Shown piece by piece: positions 1 to 9,072 of a DNA stretch of 64,000 bases. The first letter of the stretch is position 1, and each line of letters starts with the position of its first letter. This DNA is from Clostridium felsineum DSM 794 (GTDB lineage Bacteria; Bacillota; Clostridia; Clostridiales; Clostridiaceae), in NCBI RefSeq assembly GCF_002006355.2, contig NZ_CP096980.1:496001-560000 (forward strand), read 5' to 3'. The translations under genes were made by a program, and so were the position numbers. The notes under the pieces were generated by a model. That model saw only the letters and a list, made by a program, of their open reading frames with translations, was not told where the DNA came from and did no database searches.

Positions 1-74
1 GTAATTTAATTAAATTCATTGAATATGCTAAAGGTAATAATAAATATATAAAAGCTTATACCATATTTAATTAA
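1..74 (+). CDS. 3' end of an unidentified gene (partial)
   Basis: An open frame enters from the left edge at base 3 and runs 23 codons to a TAA at 72-74. The visible C-terminal tail is lysine-, asparagine- and isoleucine-rich. It is too short to assign a family and could be a chance open frame. The 150 bases after it hold no convincing gene. Confidence 0.25.
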   Translation, partial: NLIKFIEYAKGNNKYIKAYTIFN

Positions 75-160
75 TATAGAGCTTTCTTATGAACAGTAGT
101 TTGTAGGGGAGCTCATTTATGGTTAAAATGACTAAATAGATTAAAGGTATGAGGAGTTTT

Positions 161-203
161 AAAAGGATAGTTTAAAGTGAATTGTGAATGGATTTATCCT
201 TTT
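161..203 (-). terminator. Possible terminator of the nucleotidase-like gene
   Basis: AAAAGGATA at 161-169 pairs with TATCCTTTT at 195-203 across a 25-nt loop, just downstream of the minus-strand gene that stops at 226. The loop is long for an intrinsic terminator, so this is a tentative call. Confidence 0.3.
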
Positions 204-225
204 GTAGGAAAACCCATTTATGAAT

Positions 226-804
226 TTATATAGCCTCTGATCTTTCGAAAAGTTTATCTATTATATCATATACTTCATCCCAAGAATAAAATCTTAAGAT
301 ATTTGGATTTAACGGCTTCCTATTGTAATTTGTATCAATTAAAAGTACTTTAAAGCCAGCGTTTGAAAGTTCAATTGCATTATCATAATTATCTTCTATA
401 AATAAATCACAGTTTAATTGCCTAGCTGTAGGAACCTTATGATGAGTACCCAGAATAAATAAATCATTGTAGGGAATTTTGTTTTTCCTTAAGTAGCTGT
501 AGGTAAGAATTGTAAGATCTCTATCTCTTGCAGTTACAAAATAGATGTTATTTTTTAAGCTAAGCGTATGGATTACTGATTTGACATTTTTTCTTAATTT
601 TTGATTAGTGTGAAGTTTATACTTATATTTTTTATAGAATTCATTGTACTGCTCTTCGGATACATTTAGTACTTTGTGTATATAATATTCTGTAGCATCA
701 CCGTTTGTAATACTTGTATTAAAATGCTCATTACATAAATCAATCCAATAGTAAGCATCAGTAATAGTTCCATCAATATCAATGCAAATATTTAAATTTT
801 TCAT
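226..804 (-). CDS. HAD-superfamily 5'-nucleotidase-like phosphatase
   Basis: A 192-residue protein with the HAD aspartate motif near its N-terminus (IDIDGTITD), where the first Asp is the usual nucleophile. A threonine motif (FVTARDRD) lies near residue 95 and an acidic motif (LFIEDNYDNA) near 140. Length and motif order fit the cytosolic 5'(3')-deoxyribonucleotidase / YqfW-like family, which dephosphorylates nucleoside monophosphates. The substrate cannot be read from the sequence. A GTG lies three codons upstream, but the AGGGTG ribosome site is placed for the ATG at 804. It is monocistronic and divergent from the aldo/keto reductase. Confidence 0.7.
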   Translation of the reverse strand: MKNLNICIDIDGTITDAYYWIDLCNEHFNTSITNGDATEYYIHKVLNVSEEQYNEFYKKYKYKLHTNQKLRKNVKSVIHTLSLKNNIYFVTARDRDLTILTYSYLRKNKIPYNDLFILGTHHKVPTARQLNCDLFIEDNYDNAIELSNAGFKVLLIDTNYNRKPLNPNILRFYSWDEVYDIIDKLFERSEAI

Positions 805-916
805 GTACTTCACCCTTTCGTTTATATAGTAACTATAAATTTATAATACTAAATTAAAGTTAAGAATTCATTAAGGTAGTATTAAATATTCAATAAACAA
901 TCGAATGTATATTTAC

Positions 917-946
917 TAGACAATTTTAATAACTTAAGTGTAAAAT
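917..946 (+). promoter_or_regulatory. Sigma-A-like promoter for the aldo/keto reductase
   Basis: TAGACA at 917-922, an 18-nt spacer and TAAAAT at 941-946 lie 25 nt before the start codon at 971. The match to TTGACA/TATAAT is good but not perfect. Confidence 0.45.
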
Positions 947-970
947 GATTTTAAATAGGGAGGGAATAAA

Positions 971-1891
971 ATGAAAAAAATAAATATAGCAAATGGTGAA
1001 CTTTCTAATGCTTCGGAGATTTCGCTTGGTTGCATGAGACTTAGTAAGCTTACAGTAAAAGAGGCAAGAAAGCTTATAAATACTGCACTTGAAGAGAAAA
1101 TAAATTTTTTTGATCATGCGGATATATATGGCGGTGGCAGAAGTGAAGAAGTTTTTTCTGAGGCTATTGATATGAAGCCTAGTATTAGAGAAGAACTTAT
1201 TATACAATCCAAATGTGGTATAAGAAAGGGATATTATGATTTTTCTAAAGAACATATATTGAATTCGGTAGATGGTAGCTTGAAAAGGTTAAAGACAGAT
1301 TATTTGGATGTACTACTGCTTCATCGTCCTGATGCGCTTATGGAGCCAGAAGAAGTAGCAGAAGCATTTGATATATTGAGTTCTAGTGGTAAGGTTAGGC
1401 ACTTTGGTGTTAGCAATGAAAATCCTATGCAAATTAAGCTTTTGAGCAAATATTTGAATCAAAAGATAATAATAAATCAACTTCAGTTTGGTGTTATGCA
1501 TACAGGAATAGTTGAAGCAGGAATAAATGTAAATATGAAAAATGAAGCTGCTATTAATCGAGATGACAGTGTGTTAGATTTTTGTCGTTTGCATGATATA
1601 ACTATTCAGCCGTGGTCTCCGTTTCAGTATGGATTTTTTGAAGGAGTATTTTTAGATAATGATAAATTTCCTGAGCTAAATAAGGTGGTAAATAAAATAG
1701 CAGAGGATCGAGAAGTAGAAAATACAGCAATAGCTATTGCTTGGATTTTAAGGCATCCAGCTAAAATGCAGCCAATAGTTGGAACAACAAATATTGATCG
1801 CCTAAAAAGCATTTGTAAAGCCTCAAAGGTAGAACTTACAAGACAAGAATGGTATGAAATATATAGAGCGGCAGGAAATAAACTGCCATAA
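971..1891 (+). CDS. Aldo/keto reductase
   Basis: A 306-residue (beta/alpha)8-barrel NAD(P)H-dependent oxidoreductase. The catalytic tetrad of the AKR superfamily is visible: Asp48 and Tyr53 in FDHADIYG, Lys81 in QSKCG and His118 in LLLHRPD. The family reduces aldehydes and ketones, and the overall pattern resembles the YdhF/YtbE-like bacterial branch. The true substrate is unknown. An AGGGAGGG ribosome site sits 7 nt before the ATG. The gene appears to be transcribed alone from the promoter at 917-946, and no regulator is adjacent. Confidence 0.85.
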   Translation: MKKINIANGELSNASEISLGCMRLSKLTVKEARKLINTALEEKINFFDHADIYGGGRSEEVFSEAIDMKPSIREELIIQSKCGIRKGYYDFSKEHILNSVDGSLKRLKTDYLDVLLLHRPDALMEPEEVAEAFDILSSSGKVRHFGVSNENPMQIKLLSKYLNQKIIINQLQFGVMHTGIVEAGINVNMKNEAAINRDDSVLDFCRLHDITIQPWSPFQYGFFEGVFLDNDKFPELNKVVNKIAEDREVENTAIAIAWILRHPAKMQPIVGTTNIDRLKSICKASKVELTRQEWYEIYRAAGNKLP

Positions 1892-1953
1892 TTAGAAAGA
1901 GTAAATAAAATATTCCCATTGTAATTTATGAATCACAATGGGAAATCACTTCG

Positions 1954-2808
1954 TTATGAAATCTTATCAAATGTAAAATTAAGACTTTTTAAATATTGTA
2001 TTACTTGTGGTAGTGCGTCTACAGAGGTGGTCTTTGCAGAAGCATCGTGCATTAAAATTACCACAGTATGATGGCCTGAAGTATATCTTTCTAGGTTGTA
2101 CATTAAAGTTGATACAGGAGCAAGTCCTTGTTCTGCATCACCAGTTTCATCATTCCAATCAAGATACCTATAGCCAGCGCTTTTTACAGTTTGCCTAAAG
2201 GCTGCTAATCTAGGTTCATTTTTTTCACCAGAACCTCCAGGAAATCTAATTAATTTTGGAGTGTATTTATCACCTAAAATTGATTTTAATACAGAATCAC
2301 ACTTGTTTACATCAGCTAAAAACTCATTAGGAGCTTCATTGTAACGTATATTATGATAGTAAGTATGATTGCCAACAGAGTTACCATCTTTAGCTTCTAA
2401 TTTAACTAAATCAGGGTAAGCTTCTGCGTTTTTGCCAATAACAAAAAATGTAGCTTTTATTTTATTGGCATTTAGTATATTAAGTATTTTTGTAGTGTTA
2501 GCTGATGGACCATCATCAAAAGTTAAATATGCCGTTTTGTGTGGATTGTTTCTTTGTATTTCCCAAGGTTCCATATATCCAGGAACTATATTTACAATTT
2601 GCTTTTTTTCTTTTGAATTAATGTGTTTTTTTAGGTGTTTTAATATACTGACTTTGTTTTTTGTTTCTTCAGCCGATGTTATTGTTTTTTTGTGGTAATA
2701 TGCTCCGAAAACAAAAAATGAGATCCAGCATAAAATAGCTACAAAGCCTACTAAGATGGAACGTTTAATTATTAATTTTTTTTTGGTACTATTCTTTTCT
2801 TCATTCAA
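1954..2808 (-). CDS. Membrane-anchored polysaccharide deacetylase (NodB domain)
   Basis: About 284 residues. An N-terminal transmembrane anchor (roughly residues 15-40) is followed by a charged linker and a carbohydrate esterase 4 domain. Visible motifs are TFDDGPS near residue 100 (catalytic base and metal Asp), the HxxxH metal pair in GNHTYYH near 150, and RFPGGSGEKN near 195. Such enzymes N-deacetylate cell-wall peptidoglycan or N-acetylglucosamine polymers outside the membrane, often giving lysozyme resistance. The chosen start is a TTG at 2808, 5 nt after GAAGGTG. The in-frame GTG at 2817 lies inside that ribosome site. Confidence 0.82.
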   Translation of the reverse strand: MNEEKNSTKKKLIIKRSILVGFVAILCWISFFVFGAYYHKKTITSAEETKNKVSILKHLKKHINSKEKKQIVNIVPGYMEPWEIQRNNPHKTAYLTFDDGPSANTTKILNILNANKIKATFFVIGKNAEAYPDLVKLEAKDGNSVGNHTYYHNIRYNEAPNEFLADVNKCDSVLKSILGDKYTPKLIRFPGGSGEKNEPRLAAFRQTVKSAGYRYLDWNDETGDAEQGLAPVSTLMYNLERYTSGHHTVVILMHDASAKTTSVDALPQVIQYLKSLNFTFDKIS

Positions 2809-3072
2809 AAAATTCACCTTCTAATTTAGTTTTTAGTAATAAATTTATAATTTCAATTCTTGAAAAAATTTTAGTGTTAATGGAATTTAAATACTACTAT
2901 ACCTATTATAGTATGAAAAATAAAAGCTGCAATAGAAAACGAAATAAAATTTATTTTAAATAGATTACTACTTATAAAAAGTTGTATTACATTATTAAAG
3001 TAACTGGAATGCTTGTATTATTGTGCTAAAATTATAAGTAACTAAAAGTTAATGGGGAGGTATTATATATTT

Positions 3073-3405
3073 ATGAATGAAGCATTTGTGTATGGAGAAG
3101 AGAGAAAGTTTGAAGTCACAGGGGAAGGGGTTAAAAGAAAAGTACTAGCTTATGGAGAAAATCTCATGGCAGCTGAAGTGCATTTTGAAAAGGGAGCTGT
3201 AGGTGAACTGCACAATCATCCACATACGCAACTTTCTTATGTATTAGAGGGTGAGTTTGAATTTCAAATTGATGGGGTAAAAAAGATTGTTAAAAAGGGT
3301 GATACTCTTTTTAAATTGCCTAATATAGTACATGGCTGCAAGTGTTTAAAAAAGGGAGTACTATTAGATATATTTACTCCATATAGAGAAGATTTCATAA
3401 AATAA
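3073..3405 (+). CDS. kdgF: KdgF-like cupin (pectin/uronate degradation)
   Basis: A 110-residue single-domain cupin. Metal ligands are visible as His47, His49 and Gln53 in the HNHPHTQ stretch and His87 in LPNIVHG. Conserved flanks (GEGVKRKVLAYGENLM, GVLLDIFTPYREDF) are those of KdgF, which converts the unsaturated 4,5-uronate from pectin or alginate cleavage to its linear keto form. The intracellular pectin methylesterase 2 kb away fits a pectin role, though the two genes are not in one operon. An ATG at 3052 overlaps the GGGGAGG ribosome site, so the ATG at 3073 is the likely start, with a rather long 12-nt spacing. Confidence 0.7.
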   Translation: MNEAFVYGEERKFEVTGEGVKRKVLAYGENLMAAEVHFEKGAVGELHNHPHTQLSYVLEGEFEFQIDGVKKIVKKGDTLFKLPNIVHGCKCLKKGVLLDIFTPYREDFIK

Positions 3406-3408
3406 AAA

Positions 3409-3443
3409 AAGGAGCTTTGGTACAGTTTTTGCCAAAGCTCCTT
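3409..3443. terminator. Bidirectional terminator between cupin and alcohol dehydrogenase
   Basis: A 12-bp perfect stem (AAGGAGCTTTGG with its complement) is flanked by an A-run on the left and T-rich DNA on the right. It serves the two convergent genes ending at 3405 and 3457. Confidence 0.8.
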
Positions 3444-3456
3444 TATATTAAAGATT

Positions 3457-4590
3457 CTATGGTTTTAATATAACCTTTATACAATTATCTAGTTTATTAT
3501 TGAATAAATTATAAGCTTTTTCACCATCAGCAAGAGACATCGTATGAGTTATTATGTCAGTAGCATCAAACTTTCCATTTTTAATAAGATCTAAAATAAC
3601 ATCAACATAAGAGTGTGCTGGACATTGACCTGTTTTTAGGGTTATGTTTCTAGAGAAGAAGTCTCCAAAAGGAAAGTTATTATATCTGGCACCATAAACA
3701 CCAACTACAGATACTGTTCCACCTTTTCTTACAGCTTGAGAAGATATTTCTATTGCAGATTTTGAACCACCTTGCATTTTTAAGAGAGTTTCTACAGTTT
3801 CAATAGTAGATTTTTCACCATCCATTCCGACGCAATCAATTACAACATCTGCTCCTCCGTGGGTTATTTCTTTAATATATTCACCTGTATTGTCGTAGTC
3901 ATTGAAATTTAATACTTCTACTGAGTTATATTTTTTTGCATGCTCTAATCTGTAGTCTATGTTATCTACTGCAATTATTCTAGTTGCACCGGCATAAGCT
4001 GCCCATTTTTGTGCTAAAAGTCCAACTGGACCACAGCCAAGAACAACTACGGTATCACCTTGTTTAACACCTCCATTTACTATAGTTCCCCAATAGGAGG
4101 TTGGTAGTATATCTGTTAAAAAGAGAGTCTGTTCATCTGTGAGTTCCTCAGGAATTAATTTGGGACCAAAATTTGCATAAGGGACTCTTAAGTACTCAGC
4201 CTGACCTCCATCATAGCCTCCCATCAAATCACCATAACCGAATATAGCTCCAACTTCACCATGTTCATTTGAATTATCACATTGGCTAGAAAGACCATGT
4301 GTGCAGTACCAACAGTGCCCACAAGAAACAGGAAAGGGAACAATTACTCTGTCGCCTTTTTTTATGTTTGAGACTTCCTTTCCTGTTTCTTCAACAATGC
4401 CCATTGCTTCATGACCTATAATAAATCCATGAGGAACCTTCGGTATAGTTCCACGGAGAAGATGAAGGTCAGAACCACATATTGTAGTAGAGGTTATTTT
4501 TATAATTGCATCGTCATTTTTTATAATATTAGGGTCGTTTACATTTTTAACTTTGACGTTATTCATACCTTGAAAAGTTATAGCTTTCAT
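3457..4590 (-). CDS. Zinc-dependent alcohol dehydrogenase (MDR family)
   Basis: A 377-residue medium-chain dehydrogenase. Catalytic zinc ligands are Cys38 (ICGSD) and His60-Glu61 (GHEAMG). The structural zinc site is Cys90, Cys93, Cys96 and Cys104 (CGHCWYC... SQC). A Rossmann motif GCGPVGLLA binds NAD(P). The extended length and the NVKVKNVNDP start resemble the formaldehyde-dehydrogenase-like / threonine-dehydrogenase-like branch rather than a primary butanol dehydrogenase. Substrate is uncertain. The GGAG ribosome site is 9 nt before the ATG, and the gene stands alone. Confidence 0.85.
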   Translation of the reverse strand: MKAITFQGMNNVKVKNVNDPNIIKNDDAIIKITSTTICGSDLHLLRGTIPKVPHGFIIGHEAMGIVEETGKEVSNIKKGDRVIVPFPVSCGHCWYCTHGLSSQCDNSNEHGEVGAIFGYGDLMGGYDGGQAEYLRVPYANFGPKLIPEELTDEQTLFLTDILPTSYWGTIVNGGVKQGDTVVVLGCGPVGLLAQKWAAYAGATRIIAVDNIDYRLEHAKKYNSVEVLNFNDYDNTGEYIKEITHGGADVVIDCVGMDGEKSTIETVETLLKMQGGSKSAIEISSQAVRKGGTVSVVGVYGARYNNFPFGDFFSRNITLKTGQCPAHSYVDVILDLIKNGKFDATDIITHTMSLADGEKAYNLFNNKLDNCIKVILKP

Positions 4591-4680
4591 TTAAAGCATC
4601 TCCTTATAAAATAAAAATTTCTCAATGCTTTTAGTATTTGAGTATTGCTTATGTTTATGCTTTATAAATAATAACAATAA

Positions 4681-4710
4681 TGGACAATTAAAAGGATAAT
4701 ATCGTATAAT
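4681..4710 (+). promoter_or_regulatory. Promoter of the acetyltransferase-pectinesterase operon
   Basis: TGGACA at 4681-4686, 18 nt, then a perfect TATAAT at 4705-4710. This would give a ~40-nt leader before the ATG at 4757. Confidence 0.55.
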
Positions 4711-4756
4711 TAAACTAATATTATACAATAACGTTAATTTAGGATGTGAATGGAAT

Positions 4757-5224
4757 ATGGAAGAGTTTCAATTTGTTAATGGAGGATTAGAGTTACTTGA
4801 TTTAGTTGAGCCTTTATGGGAAAAGTTAAATAAATATCATGAAAATAAAGCTAAATATTTCGCCTACAGATATAAAAAGTTTAAATTTGATGCTAGACGT
4901 AAAAGTTTTACGAAAGCAAATATAAAAGCAGTAAACATAGATTTAATAAAAAAAGGTGACAATTACATTGGTTATTGTATAAGTACAATAAATGATGACA
5001 AAATTGGTGAAATTGAATCTATATTTATTGAAGAGGATTATAGGAAGTTTTCTCTTGGAGATAAATTAATGACTAGAGCGCTTAAATGGTTAGATGAAAA
5101 TGAGGTTAAATCTAAAAGAATAGGTGTAGCGGAAGGTAATGAAAAAGTATTAGAGTTTTATAAAAAATATGGATTCTATAAAAGAACAATAATATTACAG
5201 AAAATAGAGGAAAAGGAGAGATAG
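4757..5224 (+). CDS. GNAT-family N-acetyltransferase
   Basis: A 155-residue protein with a GNAT fold. The acetyl-CoA loop lies in the IFIEEDYRKFSLGDKLM segment (an R/Q-x-x-G/A-like variant), followed by a C-terminal GNEKVLEFYKKYGF motif typical of the family. It would transfer acetyl from acetyl-CoA to an amine, but the acceptor is unknown. Its stop is 3 nt before the pectin methylesterase start, so the two genes are almost certainly cotranscribed and translationally close. Confidence 0.7.
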   Translation: MEEFQFVNGGLELLDLVEPLWEKLNKYHENKAKYFAYRYKKFKFDARRKSFTKANIKAVNIDLIKKGDNYIGYCISTINDDKIGEIESIFIEEDYRKFSLGDKLMTRALKWLDENEVKSKRIGVAEGNEKVLEFYKKYGFYKRTIILQKIEEKER

Positions 5225-5227
5225 TAA

Positions 5228-6193
5228 GTGATTACAGTATCAAAGGACGGAAAATCTCAGTTTACTTCAATACAAAAAGCAGTAGATAGTATACCTGACA
5301 ACAATAAAGAAAGAGTAGTTATAACAGTTGAATCTGGTGTTTATAAAGAAAAGTTAAGTATAAGAAAGCCTAATGTAACTTTAATAGGTGAGGATAAAGA
5401 AAATACAATTATAACTTTTAATGATTCTGCTGATACACTTATGGAAAACGGAGAAAGAATGAGAACTTTTAATTCCTACACAATGTTTGTTGATGGTGAT
5501 GATTTTATTTGTGAAAATATAACCATTGAAAATACAGCAGGCGATGGAGATTTAGTAGGACAAGCGGTGGCACTTTATGCAGATGGTGATAGAATGATTG
5601 TTAAAAATTGCAGGTTGATAGCAAATCAAGATACTCTATTTACTGGACCGCTTCCACCCAAGCCTATAGAAGGAAACAATTTCGGTGGTCCGAAAGATGG
5701 CACTGAAAGAAGAGATACACGTCAGTATTATGAAAATTGTTATATAAGAGGAGATATAGATTTTATATTTGGATCAGCTACAGCGGTATTTAATAAATGC
5801 GAAATATTCTCTAATAATAAAAATAAGAAGATAAATGGGTTTGTAACAGCAGCATCAACACCAGAAGGGAAAGAATTCGGTTATGTGTTCTTTGACTGCA
5901 AATTTATGAGTGATGCGAAGAAACATACAGTTTATCTCGGAAGGCCCTGGAGAGATTATGCAAAGACGGTACTTATAAGATGTTACTTAGGAGAGCATAT
6001 AATTGAAGAAGGCTTTCATAATTGGAATAAAAGTAATGCGGAGAGAGAAAGCTACTACGCAGAGTATGGTAGCTATGGACCTGGAGCTTATGGTAAAAGA
6101 CCTAAATGGACACATGCTTTAACAGAAGAGGAAGCAGAAAAATACTCTATTTCAAATGTTTTAAGAGGAGCGGATAATTGGAAGGTTATTTGA
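5228..6193 (+). CDS. Pectin methylesterase (carbohydrate esterase 8)
   Basis: A 321-residue right-handed beta-helix enzyme that demethylates the methyl-galacturonate units of pectin. Family signatures appear in order: GVYKEK near 38, GQAVAL near 112, the first catalytic Asp in NQDTLF near 135, the second in DFIFGSA near 178, and the substrate Arg in LGRPWRDY near 238. There is no signal peptide, so the enzyme is probably cytoplasmic and acts on imported methylated oligogalacturonides. The start is GTG at 5228 behind GGAGAG. It follows the acetyltransferase by 3 nt and ends in a strong terminator. Confidence 0.9.
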   Translation: MITVSKDGKSQFTSIQKAVDSIPDNNKERVVITVESGVYKEKLSIRKPNVTLIGEDKENTIITFNDSADTLMENGERMRTFNSYTMFVDGDDFICENITIENTAGDGDLVGQAVALYADGDRMIVKNCRLIANQDTLFTGPLPPKPIEGNNFGGPKDGTERRDTRQYYENCYIRGDIDFIFGSATAVFNKCEIFSNNKNKKINGFVTAASTPEGKEFGYVFFDCKFMSDAKKHTVYLGRPWRDYAKTVLIRCYLGEHIIEEGFHNWNKSNAERESYYAEYGSYGPGAYGKRPKWTHALTEEEAEKYSISNVLRGADNWKVI

Positions 6194-6196
6194 ATA

Positions 6197-6233
6197 CTAA
6201 AGACAGAATACATAAAATGTATTCTGTCTTTAG
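6197..6233. terminator. Strong convergent terminator
   Basis: A 16-bp perfect stem with a 5-nt loop (CTAAAGACAGAATACA arm). It overlaps the stop codon of the minus-strand YetF gene at 6230-6232 and terminates the pectinesterase operon. Confidence 0.85.
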
Positions 6234-6835
6234 CTTGGTTCTTTGTCATTACCCTCAAATTTATGAGTTATTAATTCCTCAAATATATTGTTTTGTGTCA
6301 TGCCAACAGGTTTAGTATTATATTTGAGTGCTTTTTTCATACCTGATATTTCTGACATTATAAGATTAAAATCATCCTTTGTTAAAGGTTTTTTATTATC
6401 CTTTAATTCATAACCTAATTGACCATCTACTTCTATTGAGGCATATTTTAAATCTTCTATTGAGGGTATGCCATCCTCTCTTAAACGCATTTCTAACTTA
6501 TCCATAGACATTCTCAGTTTTTTTAAGTTTTTTAGATTTACTTTTCCATTTTCAATAACTAACACTGATTTCCCAGTAAATAAGTTTTCTAAAAAATCGA
6601 ATTTCATTTGCATGTATTCTGTAATTATCATTAAAATTCCAAGAAGACAACCAATTAAAACAGTTGCAGTAACTCCTTTGCTTACTATAGGACCGACTAA
6701 AAGGGCACCTAAAGAAATCATTACAATGGTTTGAGCCATAGTCATTTGGGATATGGACTTTCTGCCAGCTATTCTCAAAATAAGAGTGCCGGAAAAAAAG
6801 ATAATAATTGTTTCTAGTATTCGATTAAATTCCAT
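6230..6835 (-). CDS. YetF/DUF421-family membrane protein
   Basis: A 201-residue protein. Three hydrophobic segments in the first ~85 residues are followed by a cytoplasmic alpha/beta domain (LVIENGKVNLKNLKKLRMSMDKLEMRLREDGI) characteristic of DUF421/YetF proteins. Related Bacillus proteins affect spore germination or stress phenotypes, but the biochemical role of the family is not settled. GGAG lies 8 nt before the ATG. The gene is single and shares its 3' terminator with the pectinesterase gene. Confidence 0.8.
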   Translation of the reverse strand: MEFNRILETIIIFFSGTLILRIAGRKSISQMTMAQTIVMISLGALLVGPIVSKGVTATVLIGCLLGILMIITEYMQMKFDFLENLFTGKSVLVIENGKVNLKNLKKLRMSMDKLEMRLREDGIPSIEDLKYASIEVDGQLGYELKDNKKPLTKDDFNLIMSEISGMKKALKYNTKPVGMTQNNIFEELITHKFEGNDKEPS

Positions 6836-6960
6836 TTCTTTTCTCCTTTAAATCCACATGTATATAAATATTATTTAAAAATAAGAAAATTTTATTCTAA
6901 ATTAAGTTGAAAATAATAGAATTTAATATAATAATGCTATATAAAATAATTGAAATAAAA

Positions 6961-6982
6961 GAAAACCCCTTTCGGAGTTTTC
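6961..6982 (-). terminator. Terminator of the 2-enoate reductase gene
   Basis: On the minus strand a 9-bp stem (GAAAACTCC with GGGGTTTTC, one G-T pair) with a GAAA tetraloop, followed by a short T-rich stretch. Confidence 0.65.
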
Positions 6983-6998
6983 TTTAAACCTCTTACTA

Positions 6999-8993
6999 TT
7001 ATATATGGTTAGCTACTTCAAAAGCATCCCAAATACCATACATTATATTAGAAACCTTACGAGCATCGCCTAAAAGATAAATCTCAGGAATTTCAAATTC
7101 TAATTCTTTGTATAAAGAATTCTCTTCTTTATAGCCAACAGAAAGAATTACTGAATCACATGGCAGCTCTTCTATGCCGTTTACTGTTTCCATTTTTAAT
7201 AATCCATTTTTGTATTCTTTTACTTTTGAATTTGCCTTTACTTCTATTCCGTTGAAAGGTATTAGCTTCTCTAACATTTCGCTATTTGCAGAGCATAAAG
7301 GACCATTTAAAGCAAGAATTTTATTTAAAGCTTCAACGATAGTTACCTTTTTACCTTTTTTAGCAAGGTCAAGTGCAAGTTCACAGCCAACAAGACCACC
7401 ACCAACTACAACAGTTGCATTTCCTGCATCTTTTTTCCCAAGTAGTACCTCAGCGGCTGTAAATACTTTTTTATCATCTCCAAGTGGAAATACCTTTGGA
7501 GTTGAGCCAATAGCTATAATTACACTGTCATAATTAGAATTTAGAATTTCATCTTTTGTAACCTTGTGATTTAAAGTTACTTTAACATTTAATTCTTCTA
7601 AGGTATGAGCGTACCAATCAGCTAAGGCAATATCATCTTCTTTAAAGCTTGGTGCACCACCAGGTATAAGGTTTCCCCCAAGTCTGTCGCTCTTTTCAAA
7701 AATAACAGCCTCATGACCTCTAAGAGCTAAAACTCTAGCAGCTTCACAGCCAGCCACGCCGCCACCTACTACTAAAACCTTTTTCTTTTTAACTATTGGG
7801 TTAAGTGCGTTAGCTCTCTCTTTACAAGCTTGAGGATTAACAGCACAGTTAAGCATTGAATAATGCTGTACTCGGCCCATGCATCCTTCTTGGCAAGAAA
7901 TACAAGGTCTTATAGACTTACATTTATTGCTTCTTAATTTATTTACATAATCAGGATCTGCAAGAAGTGGTCTTCCAAGACTAATCATATCACAAGTTCC
8001 ATTTTCAATAGCTTCCAAAGCCATATCAGGATCATCCATTCTTCCAGCACATATAACAGGTACATCTACAGTTTCCTTCATTAATTTTGCATATGGTCTG
8101 TAAAGTCCCTTTTCTTGATACATAGGAGGATGGCTCCACCACCATGAATCATAAGATCCAACGTCAGTGTCTAAAGCATCATATCCATAAGCTACAAGAA
8201 GTTTTGCAGCTTCAACTCCTTCATCTAAATCTCTTCCCTTTTCCGTAAATTCTTCCCCAGGAAGAGCACCATCTCTTAAATCTTTAATAAAGCTCTTTGG
8301 AGAATATCTAAGAGTTACTGGAAAATCTTCTCCACAACGATTTTTAATTTCTTCTACTATTTCTTTTGCAAAACGAAGCCTGTTTTCTAAGCTTCCACCA
8401 TATTCATCAGTTCTATGATTAAATAAAGAAATAGCAAATTGATCTATGAGGTATCCTTCATGAACAGCATGGATTTGAACTCCATCAAAACCAGCTCTTT
8501 TAGCATTATAGGCACCATCACCGAACTTTTTAACTATAGCTTTGATTTCATCTACAGTTAGTTCACGGCAAGTTTTATCAAGCCACCTATGTTTAATTGG
8601 AGATGGTGCAACTGGCGGAAATTCACCTAAGTTAGTAGGAATAGTAACTCTACCAAAGCCACCTGACATTTGTAAAAACACTTTCGAATTATATGCGTGA
8701 ATTCTTTCAGTCATTTCTCTTCCTGTTCTAACAAACTGAACTGGATTATGTGTAGGGCATGGAACATTTGGCATACCATGTTCTTCAACTTCATTATCTA
8801 CAAAAGTAACACCTGTTATAATTAATCCTGTGCCACCTTTAGCTCTTTCGGTATAGTAATCAATTCCTCTTTGATTGAAACCACCTTCGTTGTCTGACAA
8901 TCCTAAAGGTCCCATTGGAGCTAATGCAAAACGATTTTTTATTTCACATTTTCCGATTTTCACTGGTTCAAATAATCTTTTGTACTTGTTCAT
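6999..8993 (-). CDS. 2-enoate reductase-like NADH:flavin oxidoreductase (old yellow enzyme family)
   Basis: A 664-residue three-part enzyme. Residues 1-340 form an FMN-binding OYE TIM barrel. Near 345-365 a [4Fe-4S] motif with CISCQEGC and a later Cys is visible. Residues 390-664 carry FAD and NAD(P) Rossmann motifs (VVGGGVAGCEAAR, VVVGGGLVGCELA). This is the layout of clostridial 2-enoate reductases such as FldZ and of 2,4-dienoyl-CoA reductase, which reduce activated C=C bonds of enoates. Substrate cannot be read. A consensus promoter with an overlapping palindrome lies upstream, and a PadR regulator is divergent. Confidence 0.88.
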   Translation of the reverse strand: MNKYKRLFEPVKIGKCEIKNRFALAPMGPLGLSDNEGGFNQRGIDYYTERAKGGTGLIITGVTFVDNEVEEHGMPNVPCPTHNPVQFVRTGREMTERIHAYNSKVFLQMSGGFGRVTIPTNLGEFPPVAPSPIKHRWLDKTCRELTVDEIKAIVKKFGDGAYNAKRAGFDGVQIHAVHEGYLIDQFAISLFNHRTDEYGGSLENRLRFAKEIVEEIKNRCGEDFPVTLRYSPKSFIKDLRDGALPGEEFTEKGRDLDEGVEAAKLLVAYGYDALDTDVGSYDSWWWSHPPMYQEKGLYRPYAKLMKETVDVPVICAGRMDDPDMALEAIENGTCDMISLGRPLLADPDYVNKLRSNKCKSIRPCISCQEGCMGRVQHYSMLNCAVNPQACKERANALNPIVKKKKVLVVGGGVAGCEAARVLALRGHEAVIFEKSDRLGGNLIPGGAPSFKEDDIALADWYAHTLEELNVKVTLNHKVTKDEILNSNYDSVIIAIGSTPKVFPLGDDKKVFTAAEVLLGKKDAGNATVVVGGGLVGCELALDLAKKGKKVTIVEALNKILALNGPLCSANSEMLEKLIPFNGIEVKANSKVKEYKNGLLKMETVNGIEELPCDSVILSVGYKEENSLYKELEFEIPEIYLLGDARKVSNIMYGIWDAFEVANHI

Positions 8994-9054
8994 AAGTATA
9001 CCCTCCTTAATAACATTGTTAAATATTAAACAAATTTTTGTAAAATAATCATAT

Positions 9055-9072
9055 ATCCTATTATAATAGGAT
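9055..9072. promoter_or_regulatory. 18-bp perfect palindrome over the -10 box of the 2-enoate reductase promoter
   Basis: ATCCTATTATAATAGGAT is a perfect 18-bp palindrome that contains the -10 element of the minus-strand promoter at 9060-9089. Such placement suits a repressor operator. The binding protein is unknown; the divergent PadR gene is the nearest candidate. Confidence 0.6.

Noticed and set aside
926..1255. Open frame on the minus strand opposite the aldo/keto reductase
   Set aside because: Its translation is unlike any family, has no ribosome site, and lies fully within a well-supported gene on the other strand.
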